From Paracoccaceae bacterium (GTDB lineage Bacteria; Pseudomonadota; Alphaproteobacteria; Rhodobacterales; Rhodobacteraceae), in assembly GCA_028284605.1 (NCBI GenBank), contig JANQRL010000012.1, forward strand, positions 1-53,390: a stretch of 53,390 bases of DNA, given 5' to 3'. A model generated the notes under the pieces. That model made no database searches and was not told the origin of the DNA. It worked only from the letters and a program-made list of their open reading frames with translations. The position numbers and the translations under genes were made by a program. This document shows, piece after piece, positions 35,026-44,557 of this stretch. Every line of letters starts with the position of its first letter. Position 1 is the first letter of the stretch.

Positions 35026-35173
35026 CGGTCGGCCCGGGTCGATTTCATCGATCCCGATCAGAGCCCTACACCTCTTCCTTCACGCGGCCCGCGCGGCGCG
35101 GCAAGCACCATTGAACCGGGACGGGAATCGCGACACTCTCCGCGCGACCGAAAAAGGCGCTGGGGGGCGAGAG

Positions 35174-35890
35174 ATGACAGACACCGCATATCGGCGCGTC
35201 CTTCTGAAAATCTCCGGCGAAGCGCTCATGGGCGACCAGGGCTACGGGCTGCATCCGCCCACGGTGGAACGCATCGCCCGCGAGGTCCAGTCCGTCCACG
35301 AGCTTGGTGTCGAGATCTGTATGGTGATCGGCGGCGGCAACATCTTCCGGGGGCTCCAGGGCTCGGCCCAGGGGATGGAGCGGACGACTGCCGATTACAT
35401 GGGGATGCTCGCCACGGTGATGAACGCGCTGGCGATGCAGTCGGCGCTCGAAGGGATCGGGGTCTTCACCCGGGTGATCTCGGCGATCCGGATGGACGAG
35501 GTGGCGGAGCCCTATATCCGCCGCCGCGCGATCCGGCATCTGGAAAAGGGCCGGGTCTGCATCTTCGCCGCCGGCACCGGCAACCCGTATTTCACCACCG
35601 ATACCGCCGCCACGCTGCGCGCCAACGAGATGGATTGCGAGGCGATCTTCAAGGGCACCAAGGTCGACGGGGTCTACGACAAGGACCCGATGAAGCACGC
35701 CGATGCGAAGCGCTACGCCGACATCACCTATGACGAGTGCCTGCAAAAGCATCTCGGCGTGATGGATGCCTCGGCCATCGCACTGGCCCGCGACAACGAC
35801 CTGCCGATCATCGTCTTTTCCCTCGAGGAACCCGGCGGTTTCCGCGGCATCCTGGCGGGCGAGGGGACCTATACCAAGGTCCACGGCTAA
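35174..35890 (+). CDS. pyrH: uridylate kinase
   Basis: 238 residues. [13 protein letters not shown] start, [37 protein letters not shown] and VDGVYDKDP blocks identify the bacterial hexameric UMP kinase. It makes UDP in the cytoplasm. ATG at 35174 is preceded by GGGGGGCGAGAG. It opens the run pyrH-frr-uppS-cdsA-dxr-rseP-bamA. Confidence 0.97.
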   Translation: MTDTAYRRVLLKISGEALMGDQGYGLHPPTVERIAREVQSVHELGVEICMVIGGGNIFRGLQGSAQGMERTTADYMGMLATVMNALAMQSALEGIGVFTRVISAIRMDEVAEPYIRRRAIRHLEKGRVCIFAAGTGNPYFTTDTAATLRANEMDCEAIFKGTKVDGVYDKDPMKHADAKRYADITYDECLQKHLGVMDASAIALARDNDLPIIVFSLEEPGGFRGILAGEGTYTKVHG

Positions 35891-35985
35891 CCCGCCGCCT
35901 CTGCACCTTTCCTGCACCGGGCCCGGCCTATACAATCCGGCCCCGTTAACGCTATAGCAGGCGAAACCTGAGACGAAGCGAACCC

Positions 35986-36543
35986 ATGTCCGACGATTTC
36001 ATGCTCGATACCGATGACCTCCAGCGCCGCATGGAGGGGACGATTTCCAACCTGCGGACGGAGTTCGCCTCGCTGCGCACCGGCCGGGCCTCGGCCTCGA
36101 TGCTGGAGCCGGTGATGGTGGAGGCTTATGGCCAGCCGACCCCGGTCAATCAGGTCGGCACCGTGAACGTGCCGGAGCCGCGTATGGTCACCGTCAATGT
36201 CTGGGACAAGGGTCTGGTCGGTGCGGTCGAAAAGGCCATTCGGGAGAGCGGGTTGGGGATCAATCCTCAACTGAACGGCACGATCATCATGCTGCCGATC
36301 CCGGAACTGAACGAGGAGCGGCGGCGCGAGCTGACCAAGGTCGCCGCGCAATATGCCGAGCATGCCCGCGTGGCGATCCGCAACGTGCGCCGGGACGGGA
36401 TGGACCAGATCAAGAAGGCCGACGGTCTCGGCGAGGACGACCGGAAGCTCTGGGAGGATGAGGTTCAGGAGCTTACGGATACCTTCATCAAATCCGTCGA
36501 TACTGCGCTCGAGACCAAGCAGGGCGAGATTATGCAGGTCTGA
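35986..36543 (+). CDS. frr: ribosome recycling factor
   Basis: 185 residues, normal length. Family blocks: [79 protein letters not shown]. It dissects post-termination ribosomes with EF-G. The 95-base gap after pyrH contains TATACAATCC and TATAGCAGG, which could be weak promoter elements; I see no good -35. Confidence 0.97.
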   Translation: MSDDFMLDTDDLQRRMEGTISNLRTEFASLRTGRASASMLEPVMVEAYGQPTPVNQVGTVNVPEPRMVTVNVWDKGLVGAVEKAIRESGLGINPQLNGTIIMLPIPELNEERRRELTKVAAQYAEHARVAIRNVRRDGMDQIKKADGLGEDDRKLWEDEVQELTDTFIKSVDTALETKQGEIMQV

Positions 36544-36603
36544 TCCAGGGGCAGATAGACGCGAGATAAGGGGCGCAGACCCCGAACGAGGAGAGCAGAG
36601 CGA

Positions 36604-37326
36604 ATGGCGAAGGATATGGAACGATCCGGCCCGTCCCATGTGGCGGTGATCATGGATGGCAATGGCCGCTGGGCGACGATGCGCGGCAAGCCGCGGCTCT
36701 TCGGTCACCATGCCGGCGCGCGGCGGGTCCGGGAGATCGTGGAGCGCTGCCCCGATCTGGGCGTCAAGTACCTGACGATCTTCGCCTTTTCGACCGAGAA
36801 CTGGAAGCGGACGCAGACCGAGGTGGCCGGGCTGATGTCGCTCTTCCGCCGCTATATCGAGCGCGAGGCGCGGGCGCTGCTGGAGAACGGCGTGCGGGTG
36901 CGTTTCATCGGCGACCGCATTCGGCTCGACGAGAAGCTGGTGCGCATGATGGACGAACTGGAACTGCTCACCTCCGGCAACGACAAGGTGCACCTGACCG
37001 TGGCACTGAACTACGGCGGCCGTGACGAGGTGACCCGGGCGGCGAAGCGGCTGGCCTATGAGATCGAGCAGGGCCGGCTCAGCCACAAGGACGTGGACGC
37101 GGAATGCCTGGCCGGGTTCCTCGACACCCATGTCCTGCCCGACCCCGATCTGGTGATCCGGACCAGCGGCGAGGCGCGGATCTCGAATTTCCTGCTCTGG
37201 CAATCGGCCTATGCGGAGTACGAATTCGTCGACACGCTCTGGCCCGATTTCACGGCCGACGAGTTCGCCGGGGTCGTTGGCGCCTATGGCAAGCGGGAGC
37301 GCCGGTTCGGCGCGGTGCGCGTCTGA
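36604..37326 (+). CDS. uppS: undecaprenyl diphosphate synthase (isoprenyl transferase)
   Basis: 240 residues. HVAVIMDGNGRWA with the catalytic Asp, GHHAGARRVREIV, FAFSTENWKR, VALNYGGRDE, DPDLVIRTSGEARISNFLLWQSAYAE. It builds the lipid carrier for peptidoglycan and polysaccharides. Two bases separate its stop from the cdsA start. Confidence 0.97.
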   Translation: MAKDMERSGPSHVAVIMDGNGRWATMRGKPRLFGHHAGARRVREIVERCPDLGVKYLTIFAFSTENWKRTQTEVAGLMSLFRRYIEREARALLENGVRVRFIGDRIRLDEKLVRMMDELELLTSGNDKVHLTVALNYGGRDEVTRAAKRLAYEIEQGRLSHKDVDAECLAGFLDTHVLPDPDLVIRTSGEARISNFLLWQSAYAEYEFVDTLWPDFTADEFAGVVGAYGKRERRFGAVRV

Positions 37327-37328
37327 AC

Positions 37329-38123
37329 ATGGCCGCGGCCGGGGGGAACTGGGACGACCTCTCGGCCCGCCTCGCCTCCGGCGCGGTGATGGCGCTGATC
37401 GGCACCGCGGCGATCGTGATGGGCGGGGTCTGGTTCCAGATGCTGGCCGTCTTCGTCACCGCGGTGATGGTCTGGGAACTCTGGATGATGCTGGCGTCGG
37501 AGCGCCCGACGCCGGGGATGCTGATGGCCGCGCTGGTGGCCTCGATCCTGTCGGGCTTCCTGACCGTCGACCGCTCCTTCTTTCTGCTCTTCTTCCTCGC
37601 CGTGCCGGTGATCGGCGCGCTGAGCCTGCGCCATGAGCGTCTGACCTTTTTCGGCTTCGCGCTCGGCATCCAGGTCGCCGGCTGGGGCCTGGTGGTGTTC
37701 CGCGAGGAATACGGTTTTCTCTGGCTGGTCTGGCTGGTCCTGGTGGTGATCGCCACCGATATCGCCGGCTATTTCGCGGGCCGGGCCCTGGGCGGGCCGA
37801 AATTCTGGCCCCGGGTCAGCCCGAAGAAGACCTGGTCCGGCACAATCGCCGGCTGGATCGCGGCCGGGGCGGTCGGGGCGGCGATCTGGGCGCTCGGCCG
37901 GGCCGGGCCGGAACTGATCTGGATCTCGATGCTGCTCAGCTTTGCCGGCCAGATGGGCGATATTGTCGAAAGCGCGGTGAAGCGCCGCTGCGGCGTGAAG
38001 GACAGTTCGGCCCTGATCCCCGGCCATGGCGGGCTCTTCGACCGGTTCGACGCGCTCCTGGGCGCCTCGCTCTGCATGCTGCTGATGGCCTACATCTTCG
38101 ACGTGCCGGGGGTGGCCTGGTGA
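37329..38123 (+). CDS. cdsA: phosphatidate cytidylyltransferase
   Basis: 264 residues with about eight hydrophobic segments. The CDP-diglyceride synthase signature is near the C-terminus: SFAGQMGDIVESAVKRRCGVKDSSALIPGHGGLFDRFDALL. It makes CDP-diacylglycerol for phospholipids in the inner membrane. ATG at 37329 lies two bases after uppS; its stop overlaps the dxr GTG. Confidence 0.95.
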   Translation: MAAAGGNWDDLSARLASGAVMALIGTAAIVMGGVWFQMLAVFVTAVMVWELWMMLASERPTPGMLMAALVASILSGFLTVDRSFFLLFFLAVPVIGALSLRHERLTFFGFALGIQVAGWGLVVFREEYGFLWLVWLVLVVIATDIAGYFAGRALGGPKFWPRVSPKKTWSGTIAGWIAAGAVGAAIWALGRAGPELIWISMLLSFAGQMGDIVESAVKRRCGVKDSSALIPGHGGLFDRFDALLGASLCMLLMAYIFDVPGVAW

Positions 38124-39298
38124 GGCGGGTGACGATCCTCGGCGCCACCGGCTCGATCGGGCAGAACACGATCGATCTCATTGCCCGGACGCCCGAGGAG
38201 TATGAGGTCGTGGCGCTCACCGGCGGGCGCAATATCGACCGGCTGGCTGCCGATGCGATGCGATTGCGCGCCGGGATCGCGGTGACCTGCCACGAGGAGC
38301 TTCTGGGCGATCTGCGCGACCGCCTGGCCGGGAGCGGGGTGGAGGCTGCGGCGGGTGCGCAGGCTCTGGTCGAGGCGGCGCGGCGCCCGGCGGATTGGGT
38401 GATGTCGGCCATCGTGGGGTCCGCCGGTCTGGCGCCGGGGCTCGCGGCGCTGGAGGAGGGCGTGACGCTGGCGCTCGCCAACAAGGAGACCCTCGTTTGC
38501 GCCGGGCCGCTGGTGCTGGAGACGGTGGAGAGACATGGCGGCCGGCTGCTGCCGGTGGATAGCGAGCATTCCGCCGTCTTCCAGGCGCTTCTGGGCGAGG
38601 ACATCGCGGCGGTGGAGCGCGTCATCATCACCGCCTCCGGCGGCGCGTTCCGCGACTGGCCGCTTGAGAAGCTCAAGACCGCGACCTTGGCCGAAGCGTC
38701 CACTCACCCGAACTGGGATATGGGCCAGAGGATCACCATCGACAGCGCCTCGATGTTCAACAAGGCCCTCGAACTCATTGAAACCCGGGAGTATTTTCAG
38801 GTCGACCCCGAACAGATCGAGGCCGTGATCCACCCCGAGAGCCTGATCCACGCCCTGGTCGGGTTCCGCGACGGGGCGCTGATGGCCCATGTCGGTCCGC
38901 CGGATATGCGCCACGCCATCGGCTTTGCGCTGCACTGGCCGGCGCGGCGCGACCTGCCCGTGGCCCGGCTCGACCTGGCCGAAATCGGCGCCTTCACCTT
39001 CCGCGCCCCCGATCCGGCCCGCTACCCGGCCCTCGGCCTCGCTCACGAGGTGATGCGCCGCCGCGGCCTGGCCGGCGCGATCTTCAACGCGGCCAAGGAA
39101 CGGGCGCTCGACGGGTTCATCGCCGGGGAGATCGGCTTTCCCGACATGGCGGCCGTTGTGGCGGACGTGCTGGACAAAATGTCATCCGAGAGCGGGCTGG
39201 AAAATGCCACGATGACCTTAGATAAGGTCCTCGATATCGACCGGCTCGCCCGCATCCGGGCGGAAGAGGCCATCGCCGCGCGCCGCGCACTGACTTGA
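38120..39298 (+). CDS. dxr: 1-deoxy-D-xylulose 5-phosphate reductoisomerase
   Basis: 392 residues. NADPH site ILGATGSIGQNT, ALANKETLV, metal and substrate residues in PVDSEHSAVFQ, ASGGAFRDWP, THPNWDMGQRITIDSASMFNKALE and IHPESLIH. It commits DXP to the MEP isoprenoid pathway, feeding the neighbouring uppS product. GTG start overlaps the cdsA stop by four bases. Confidence 0.97.
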   Translation: MRRVTILGATGSIGQNTIDLIARTPEEYEVVALTGGRNIDRLAADAMRLRAGIAVTCHEELLGDLRDRLAGSGVEAAAGAQALVEAARRPADWVMSAIVGSAGLAPGLAALEEGVTLALANKETLVCAGPLVLETVERHGGRLLPVDSEHSAVFQALLGEDIAAVERVIITASGGAFRDWPLEKLKTATLAEASTHPNWDMGQRITIDSASMFNKALELIETREYFQVDPEQIEAVIHPESLIHALVGFRDGALMAHVGPPDMRHAIGFALHWPARRDLPVARLDLAEIGAFTFRAPDPARYPALGLAHEVMRRRGLAGAIFNAAKERALDGFIAGEIGFPDMAAVVADVLDKMSSESGLENATMTLDKVLDIDRLARIRAEEAIAARRALT

Positions 39299-39354
39299 CC
39301 GGGCGGGCGTAACCGGACCCGAAGACCGCGCATCTCAGGGGAGAGACGCCCATC

Positions 39355-40677
39355 ATGGAAGCCTTCCTGCCCAGTTTCGGTGGCGTGGCCTTCACCATCT
39401 TCGCCTTTATCCTGGCGCTGTCGGTGATCGTGGCGATCCACGAATACGGCCATTACATCGTCGGTCGCTGGTCGGGGATCGGGGCGGAAGTGTTTTCGAT
39501 TGGTTTCGGCCCGGTGCTCTGGTCGCGGACCGACCGGCGCGGCACGAAATGGCAGATCGCGGCCCTGCCGTTCGGCGGCTATGTCAAGTTCCTGGGCGAT
39601 GCCAATGCCGCCTCGGTCGGTGCCGCAGAGGGCGTCAAGCCGGCGCGCAACACCATGCTGGGCGCCCCGCTCTGGGCGCGCTCCGCCACCGTGGCGGCGG
39701 GACCGGCCTTCAATTTCGCGCTCTCCTTCGTGATCTTCGCGGTCATCATCGCCTTCCGCGGCGAAGTGGCGGAACCGATGACGGTCTCCGACATTCCCGA
39801 CCTGCCCGCGCCCTATGTCCAGGAGATCGAACCGGGCGATCAGATCCTGGAGATCTCCGGCCGCCCGGTGCGCGATGCAGAGAGCCTGGGCGATGTGCTC
39901 GACGACCTGCCCGAAACCCGCAGCCTGGAATATACCCTGCTGCGCGACGGAGACAGGATCACGGTGCCGGGACCCTATCCGTTCCTGCCGATGGCCGCCG
40001 GCATCGTCCCGCGCTCGGCCGCCGACGATATCGGCATTCGCCCCGGCGACCTGATCCTGAGCGCCAACGGCCAGGACATCTTCACCTTCGATCAGCTCGT
40101 GAAGATCGTCACCGGCGGCGGCGGCGTCCCGATCACCCTCGATATCTGGCGCGCCGGCGAGAGCCTGGAATTCGTCCTGGTGCCGCGCCGCGCCGACGAG
40201 CCGCAATCCGAAGGCGGGTTCGAGACCAACTGGCGGATCGGCATTCAGGGCAACATGCTCTTCGAGCTGGAGACCGAGCGTCTCGGGCCCTGGGAGGCGA
40301 TCCGGTACGGCGCGACCCAGGTCTGGGTGATCATCACCTCGTCGCTCTCCGGGCTCTGGCATATCGTCTCCGGCGCGATCTCGACCTGCAATCTGAGCGG
40401 TCCGGTGGGGATCGCCGAGATCTCCGGCTCGATGGCGAGCCAGGGCCTGATCGACTTCATCTGGTTCATCGCCGTGCTGTCGACGGCGGTGGGGCTGCTG
40501 AACCTGTTCCCGGTGCCGGTGCTCGATGGCGGGCATCTGGTCTTCCACGCCTGGGAGGCGGTGACCGGCTCGCCGCCGAGCGACGCTGCGCTGCGCATCC
40601 TGATGGCGACCGGATTGTCGCTGATCCTCGGGCTGATGATCTTTGCGCTGGCCAACGATCTCTTCCTCTGTCCCTGA
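39355..40677 (+). CDS. rseP: RIP metalloprotease RseP
   Basis: 440 residues. HEYGH zinc motif at 29-33 in the first membrane helix, LPFGGYVKFLGD, two PDZ-like segments (about 160-300, with DDIGIRPGDLILSANGQ), and the LDGGHL motif in the last third. It cleaves membrane-bound regulators and signal peptides in the inner membrane. It is placed just before bamA as in most Proteobacteria. A GGGGAGAG site precedes the ATG. Confidence 0.96.
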   Translation: MEAFLPSFGGVAFTIFAFILALSVIVAIHEYGHYIVGRWSGIGAEVFSIGFGPVLWSRTDRRGTKWQIAALPFGGYVKFLGDANAASVGAAEGVKPARNTMLGAPLWARSATVAAGPAFNFALSFVIFAVIIAFRGEVAEPMTVSDIPDLPAPYVQEIEPGDQILEISGRPVRDAESLGDVLDDLPETRSLEYTLLRDGDRITVPGPYPFLPMAAGIVPRSAADDIGIRPGDLILSANGQDIFTFDQLVKIVTGGGGVPITLDIWRAGESLEFVLVPRRADEPQSEGGFETNWRIGIQGNMLFELETERLGPWEAIRYGATQVWVIITSSLSGLWHIVSGAISTCNLSGPVGIAEISGSMASQGLIDFIWFIAVLSTAVGLLNLFPVPVLDGGHLVFHAWEAVTGSPPSDAALRILMATGLSLILGLMIFALANDLFLCP

Positions 40678-40769
40678 AGACAGAAAGAGGCACGGCGACC
40701 GCCCAGATTTTGCCGCAATCCCCCGCTAGGTCCGGTCTTGCAGGTGGAGAGCTTTGGGGACCGGAGACG

Positions 40770-40904
40770 ATGCATACCCTCGCGCTAGGCTATCGCGGCA
40801 TGTCGCTCTTGCTCGATCTCAATTGGGATCGGTTGCTCTATGCGGCCATGGTTTGTGCGGCGCTGAGCGCGGGCGCACATTTCGGGGTTCTGCTGCTGCA
40901 CTGA
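40770..40904 (+). CDS. candidate small protein, 44 aa
   Basis: ATG at 40770 has a strong GGAG at 40763-40766. The product, MHTLALGYRGMSLLLDLNW with a hydrophobic helix (LLYAAMVCAALSAGAHFGVLLL) after a short N-terminal part, could be a single-pass membrane protein. It lies alone between rseP and the bamA promoter and is followed by a hairpin. I recognise no family, and a chance frame cannot be excluded. Confidence 0.45.
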   Translation: MHTLALGYRGMSLLLDLNWDRLLYAAMVCAALSAGAHFGVLLLH

Positions 40905-40911
40905 CCTGCTT

Positions 40912-40933
40912 CCGGCCGGCCGATTCCGGCCGG
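40912..40933. terminator. hairpin between the small gene and bamA
   Basis: CCGGCCGG-CCGATT-CCGGCCGG forms an 8-bp GC-only stem, followed eight bases on by TTTT. It could end transcripts from rseP and the small gene before the bamA promoter. The short distance to the T-run makes termination efficiency uncertain. Confidence 0.5.
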
Positions 40934-40941
40934 CGATCGTT

Positions 40942-40970
40942 TTGACAAGCCCCCGCGATCCCGCTAGGCA
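40942..40970 (+). promoter_or_regulatory. bamA promoter
   Basis: TTGACA (40942-40947), a perfect -35, is followed after 17 bases by TAGGCA (40965-40970). The bamA ATG is 35 bases downstream. bamA and the lipid A genes can thus be transcribed independently of pyrH-rseP. Confidence 0.7.
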
Positions 40971-41004
40971 CGAGCCACGAGGGGTTGTCGAACGAGCATA
41001 AGCG

Positions 41005-43335
41005 ATGAGCAGAAGAACGGCGCGCGGTCTCACGTGGTGCATCACCCGGGCGCGGGCCCTGTCCATGGCGCTTCTGCTGGGTCTTGCAGCCCTGATCGCC
41101 GCCCCGGCCGGGGCGCAGAATTTCGGCGTTTCTTCGATCTCGGTCGAGGGCAATGTCCGCATCGAATCCGGCACCATCATCACTCTCGGGGACTTGGCGA
41201 CCGGCCGGACCTATTCGGCGGGCGAACTCAACGATGCCGCCCGGGCGATCCGCGCCTCCGGCCTCTTCGAGAGCGTGGATGTCACGCCAAGGGGCGGCCG
41301 GCTGATTATCGCCGTGGTGGAGTTCCCGACCATCAACCGGATCAATTTCGAGGGCAACGCCCGGCTGGGTGACGAGGAACTCGGCGCGGTGATCCGGTCC
41401 CAGGAGCGGCGGGTCTACAACCCCGCCCAGGCCGAGCGCGACACCGCCGCGATCACCCAGGCCTACGCTCAGCAAGGCCGGATCAACGCCACCGTGCGGC
41501 CCCGGATCATCGAACGTTCGGAAAACCGGGTCGATCTGGTCTTCGAGATTTTCGAGGGCGGGCTGTCGGAGATCGAGCGCATCAGTTTCGTCGGCAACCG
41601 CTCGTTTTCCGAGCGACGCCTGCGCCGGGTGCTGGAGACCACCCAGGCCGGTCTTCTGCGCGCGGTGATCGGCAGCGATACCTTCGTGGCCGACCGGATC
41701 GAGTTCGACCGCCAGCTCCTGACCGATTTCTACCGTTCGCGCGGCTATGTGGATTTCAACGTGCAATCGGTCGACGTGTCGCTGACCCGGGCCCGCGATG
41801 CCTATCTGATCACTTTCAATGTGCAGGAGGGCCAGCGCTTCCGCCTGGGCGAGATCACCGTGACCTCTGAGATCGCCGAGGCCGATCCGGATACGTTCGA
41901 GCGCGCCGTCCGCGCCCGGACCGGGGCGGTCTATTCGCCGACGATCATCGAGACCGATATCGCCCGGATGGAGCGGATGGCGATCCGCGAGGGGATCGAT
42001 TTCGTCCAGGTTCAGCCGCGGATCAACCGCAACGACCGGGCGCTCACGCTCGATGTGGAATATGCGCTGGTGCGCGGCCCCCGCATCTTCGTCGAGCGGA
42101 TCGATATCGAAGGCAACACCACGACGCTCGACCGCGTGGTGCGCGACCAGTTCCGCGTTGTCGAGGGCGATCCGTTCAACCCGCGCCAGATCCGCCAGAG
42201 TGCCGAGCGGATCCGCGCGCTCGGCTATTTCGCCAACGCGGATGTCAATGCCCGCGAAGGCTCGGCACCGGATCAGGTGGTGATCGATGTCGATGTCGAG
42301 GAGGCGCCCACCGGCTCGCTGTCCTTCGGCGCCAATTTCAACACCGATGTGGGCGTCTCGCTCTTCGCCAGCTTCCGGGAGCGGAACTTCCTCGGCCGCG
42401 GCCAGCAGCTCCAGTTCCGGCTCTCTACCGCCGAGACCAACCGGGCCTTCGACTTCGACTTCACCGAGCCCCGGCTGCTGGGTCGCGACGTGGCGCTCGG
42501 CATCGACCTGTCCTATTCGCTGACCGATAACGAGAACGCCCTCTATGACACCGAGCGCGCCGAGTTCGAGCCGTCTCTGACCTTCCCGGTCAGCGATAAC
42601 GGCCGGCTGCGCCTGTTCTATGGCTACAACTTCACCGATATCAGCGATTACACCGGCGGCGGCGACATCATTCAGGCGGAGGCCGATGTCGGCGGGCTGA
42701 GCCGCAACTCGCTGGGCTATCGGTACAGTTTCGACAGCCGCCGCACCGGGCTCAACCCGAATGCCGGCCTGATCTTCCGGTTCGGGCAGGAATTCGGCTT
42801 CGGCGAGGACAACCAGTTCATCCGCACCACGGCAACACTCGGGGCCGAGGCCCAGGTGCTGAACGAGGAGGTCACTCTGCGCGCCACCCTGGAAGGCGGC
42901 ACCCTCAACTTCACCGAGGGCAGCAGCCGGGTCACCGACCGGTTCTTTCTCAATTCCCGCCGGATGCGGGGCTTTGCCGCCGGCGGAATCGGACCACGGG
43001 AATGCGACGCCACCTGCGGGGCGATCAACGATGCGCTCGGCGGCGAGACCTATGCGGTTCTGCGGCTCGAGGCCGAGTTCCCGCTGCCCCTGCCTGAGGA
43101 ATACGGAATCCGCGGCGGAGCGTTCATCGACTACGGCTCGGTCTGGGACGTGGGCGATGTGACGACGGGGAATACACTGCTCTATGACGAGTTTACGCCG
43201 CGTGCCGTGGCGGGCCTGTCGATCTTCTGGGACACGCCGGTCGGGCCGCTCAGATTCAACTTCTCCGAAGCGCTGGAATCCGAGGAATTCGACGAGGTCC
43301 AGAACTTCGACGTGACGATCTCCACGAGCTTCTGA
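41005..43335 (+). CDS. bamA: outer membrane protein assembly factor BamA
   Basis: 776 residues. A signal peptide ending AAPAGAQ, five POTRA-type segments (about 35-355, such as VEGNVRIESGTI, INFEGNARLGDEEL, ISFVGNRSFSERRLRRVLETT, ERIDIEGNTTTLDRVVRDQFRVVEGDPFN) and a 16-strand Omp85 barrel ending in ...FDVTISTSF with C-terminal Phe. The barrel contains the FSRGFAGG-like RRMRGFAAGGIGPRE. It inserts beta-barrel proteins into the outer membrane. Stop overlaps ompH start by one base. Confidence 0.97.
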   Translation: MSRRTARGLTWCITRARALSMALLLGLAALIAAPAGAQNFGVSSISVEGNVRIESGTIITLGDLATGRTYSAGELNDAARAIRASGLFESVDVTPRGGRLIIAVVEFPTINRINFEGNARLGDEELGAVIRSQERRVYNPAQAERDTAAITQAYAQQGRINATVRPRIIERSENRVDLVFEIFEGGLSEIERISFVGNRSFSERRLRRVLETTQAGLLRAVIGSDTFVADRIEFDRQLLTDFYRSRGYVDFNVQSVDVSLTRARDAYLITFNVQEGQRFRLGEITVTSEIAEADPDTFERAVRARTGAVYSPTIIETDIARMERMAIREGIDFVQVQPRINRNDRALTLDVEYALVRGPRIFVERIDIEGNTTTLDRVVRDQFRVVEGDPFNPRQIRQSAERIRALGYFANADVNAREGSAPDQVVIDVDVEEAPTGSLSFGANFNTDVGVSLFASFRERNFLGRGQQLQFRLSTAETNRAFDFDFTEPRLLGRDVALGIDLSYSLTDNENALYDTERAEFEPSLTFPVSDNGRLRLFYGYNFTDISDYTGGGDIIQAEADVGGLSRNSLGYRYSFDSRRTGLNPNAGLIFRFGQEFGFGEDNQFIRTTATLGAEAQVLNEEVTLRATLEGGTLNFTEGSSRVTDRFFLNSRRMRGFAAGGIGPRECDATCGAINDALGGETYAVLRLEAEFPLPLPEEYGIRGGAFIDYGSVWDVGDVTTGNTLLYDEFTPRAVAGLSIFWDTPVGPLRFNFSEALESEEFDEVQNFDVTISTSF

Positions 43336-44009
43336 TGGCCCGGCCCGGCCGGCTCTGGCATCTGGCGGGGCGGGTCCTGGCGCTGTGCCTCGGGCTCGCG
43401 GTTCCGGTCCTGGCCGGGATCGCGAGCCCCGCCGCGGCCCAGGTGCCGGACCTCAGCATGGGTCAGCCCGATCTGGCGCGGAGCCCTGTCCTCACCGTCG
43501 ATCCCGAGCGGCTCTTCTCCGGCACAAGGTTCGGCCAGCGCATCGCGGCGGAACTCCGGGCCGATCAGGTCGCGCTCGCCGCCGAGAACCGGCGCATCGA
43601 AGAGGACCTGGCGGCAGAGGAGCAGTCGCTGACAGAGCGCCGCCCGACGATGGCGCCCGAGGCGTTCCGCGCCGAGGCCGAGGCGTTCGACGAGAAAGTG
43701 CAGGAGATCCGCCGCGCCCGGGATGCGCGCGAGATCGAGGTGGAGCAGAGCTTCGTCGCGGCGCGGGAGGCGTACTTTGCCGAGATTCGCCCGGTTCTTG
43801 GCCGGCTGATGCTGGATCGTGGCGCGGTCGTGATCCTCGACCGCCGCAGCGTGTTTCTGGCCGTGGGTCTGGTCGATCTGACGGAAGAGGCGATTGCGGT
43901 GATCGATGCGGAGTTCGGCGATGGGGCCGAAGAAGCGGTCCCCGAGACCCCCGAGACCCCGGAGGCGCCGGACGGGGGGCTTCAGGAACCGCCTGCCGGC
44001 GAACCCTGA
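43335..44009 (+). CDS. OmpH/Skp-family periplasmic chaperone
   Basis: 224 residues. Signal peptide (VLALCLGLAVPVLAGIASPAAAQ), then the OmpH region with VLTVDPERLFSGTRFGQRIA, a long charged coiled-coil hairpin (about 75-150) and the closing strand AVVILDRRSVFLAVGLVDLTEEAIAVID. The last 30 residues are Pro/Glu-rich. It probably escorts unfolded outer membrane proteins to BamA. Confidence 0.88.
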   Translation: MARPGRLWHLAGRVLALCLGLAVPVLAGIASPAAAQVPDLSMGQPDLARSPVLTVDPERLFSGTRFGQRIAAELRADQVALAAENRRIEEDLAAEEQSLTERRPTMAPEAFRAEAEAFDEKVQEIRRARDAREIEVEQSFVAAREAYFAEIRPVLGRLMLDRGAVVILDRRSVFLAVGLVDLTEEAIAVIDAEFGDGAEEAVPETPETPEAPDGGLQEPPAGEP

Positions 44010-44089
44010 AGCAGCGCCCGGGCCGCCTTGCCCCGCATGGGCCGGGTTGCTAGTCAGGCGGCGCCGAAGACCAGCGCCGAAGGCCCTCG

Positions 44090-44557
44090 ATGACCGACAC
44101 CCCCACCACCGCCGATATCCAGCTCATTCAGGCGATCCTGCCGCATCGATATCCGTTCCTTCTTGTCGACCGGGTCGAGGAGATCGACGGCACGGCAAGC
44201 GCCGTGGGGATCAAGAATGTCACCATGAACGAGCCGCATTTCCAGGGCCATTTCCCGGGCCAGCCGATCATGCCCGGAGTGACCATCGTCGAGGCCATGG
44301 CGCAGACCGCGGCGGTTATGGTCGGGACCACGATGGGTCTGACCGAGGGCAACCTGCTGGTCTACTTCATGGGCATCGACAATTGCAAATTCCGCCGCAA
44401 GGTCGTGCCCGGCGACCAGCTCCGGATGAGCCTGGAGACCACCCGCGGCAAGCCCGGCGGCAAGGTCTGGCGGTTCCGCGGTGTGGCGACCGTGGCGGGA
44501 GAGATGGCGGCCGAGGCCGATTTCACCGCGATGATGGATCTCGGCGGCGCCGGATGA
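44090..44557 (+). CDS. fabZ: 3-hydroxyacyl-ACP dehydratase FabZ
   Basis: 155 residues. Catalytic His in [14 protein letters not shown] and Glu in [10 protein letters not shown], with [11 protein letters not shown] between. It dehydrates 3-hydroxyacyl-ACP in fatty acid synthesis and competes with LpxA for that substrate. Its stop overlaps the lpxA ATG by four bases. The 80 bases after ompH contain no lpxD, which is at 16285. Confidence 0.97.
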   Translation: MTDTPTTADIQLIQAILPHRYPFLLVDRVEEIDGTASAVGIKNVTMNEPHFQGHFPGQPIMPGVTIVEAMAQTAAVMVGTTMGLTEGNLLVYFMGIDNCKFRRKVVPGDQLRMSLETTRGKPGGKVWRFRGVATVAGEMAAEADFTAMMDLGGAG

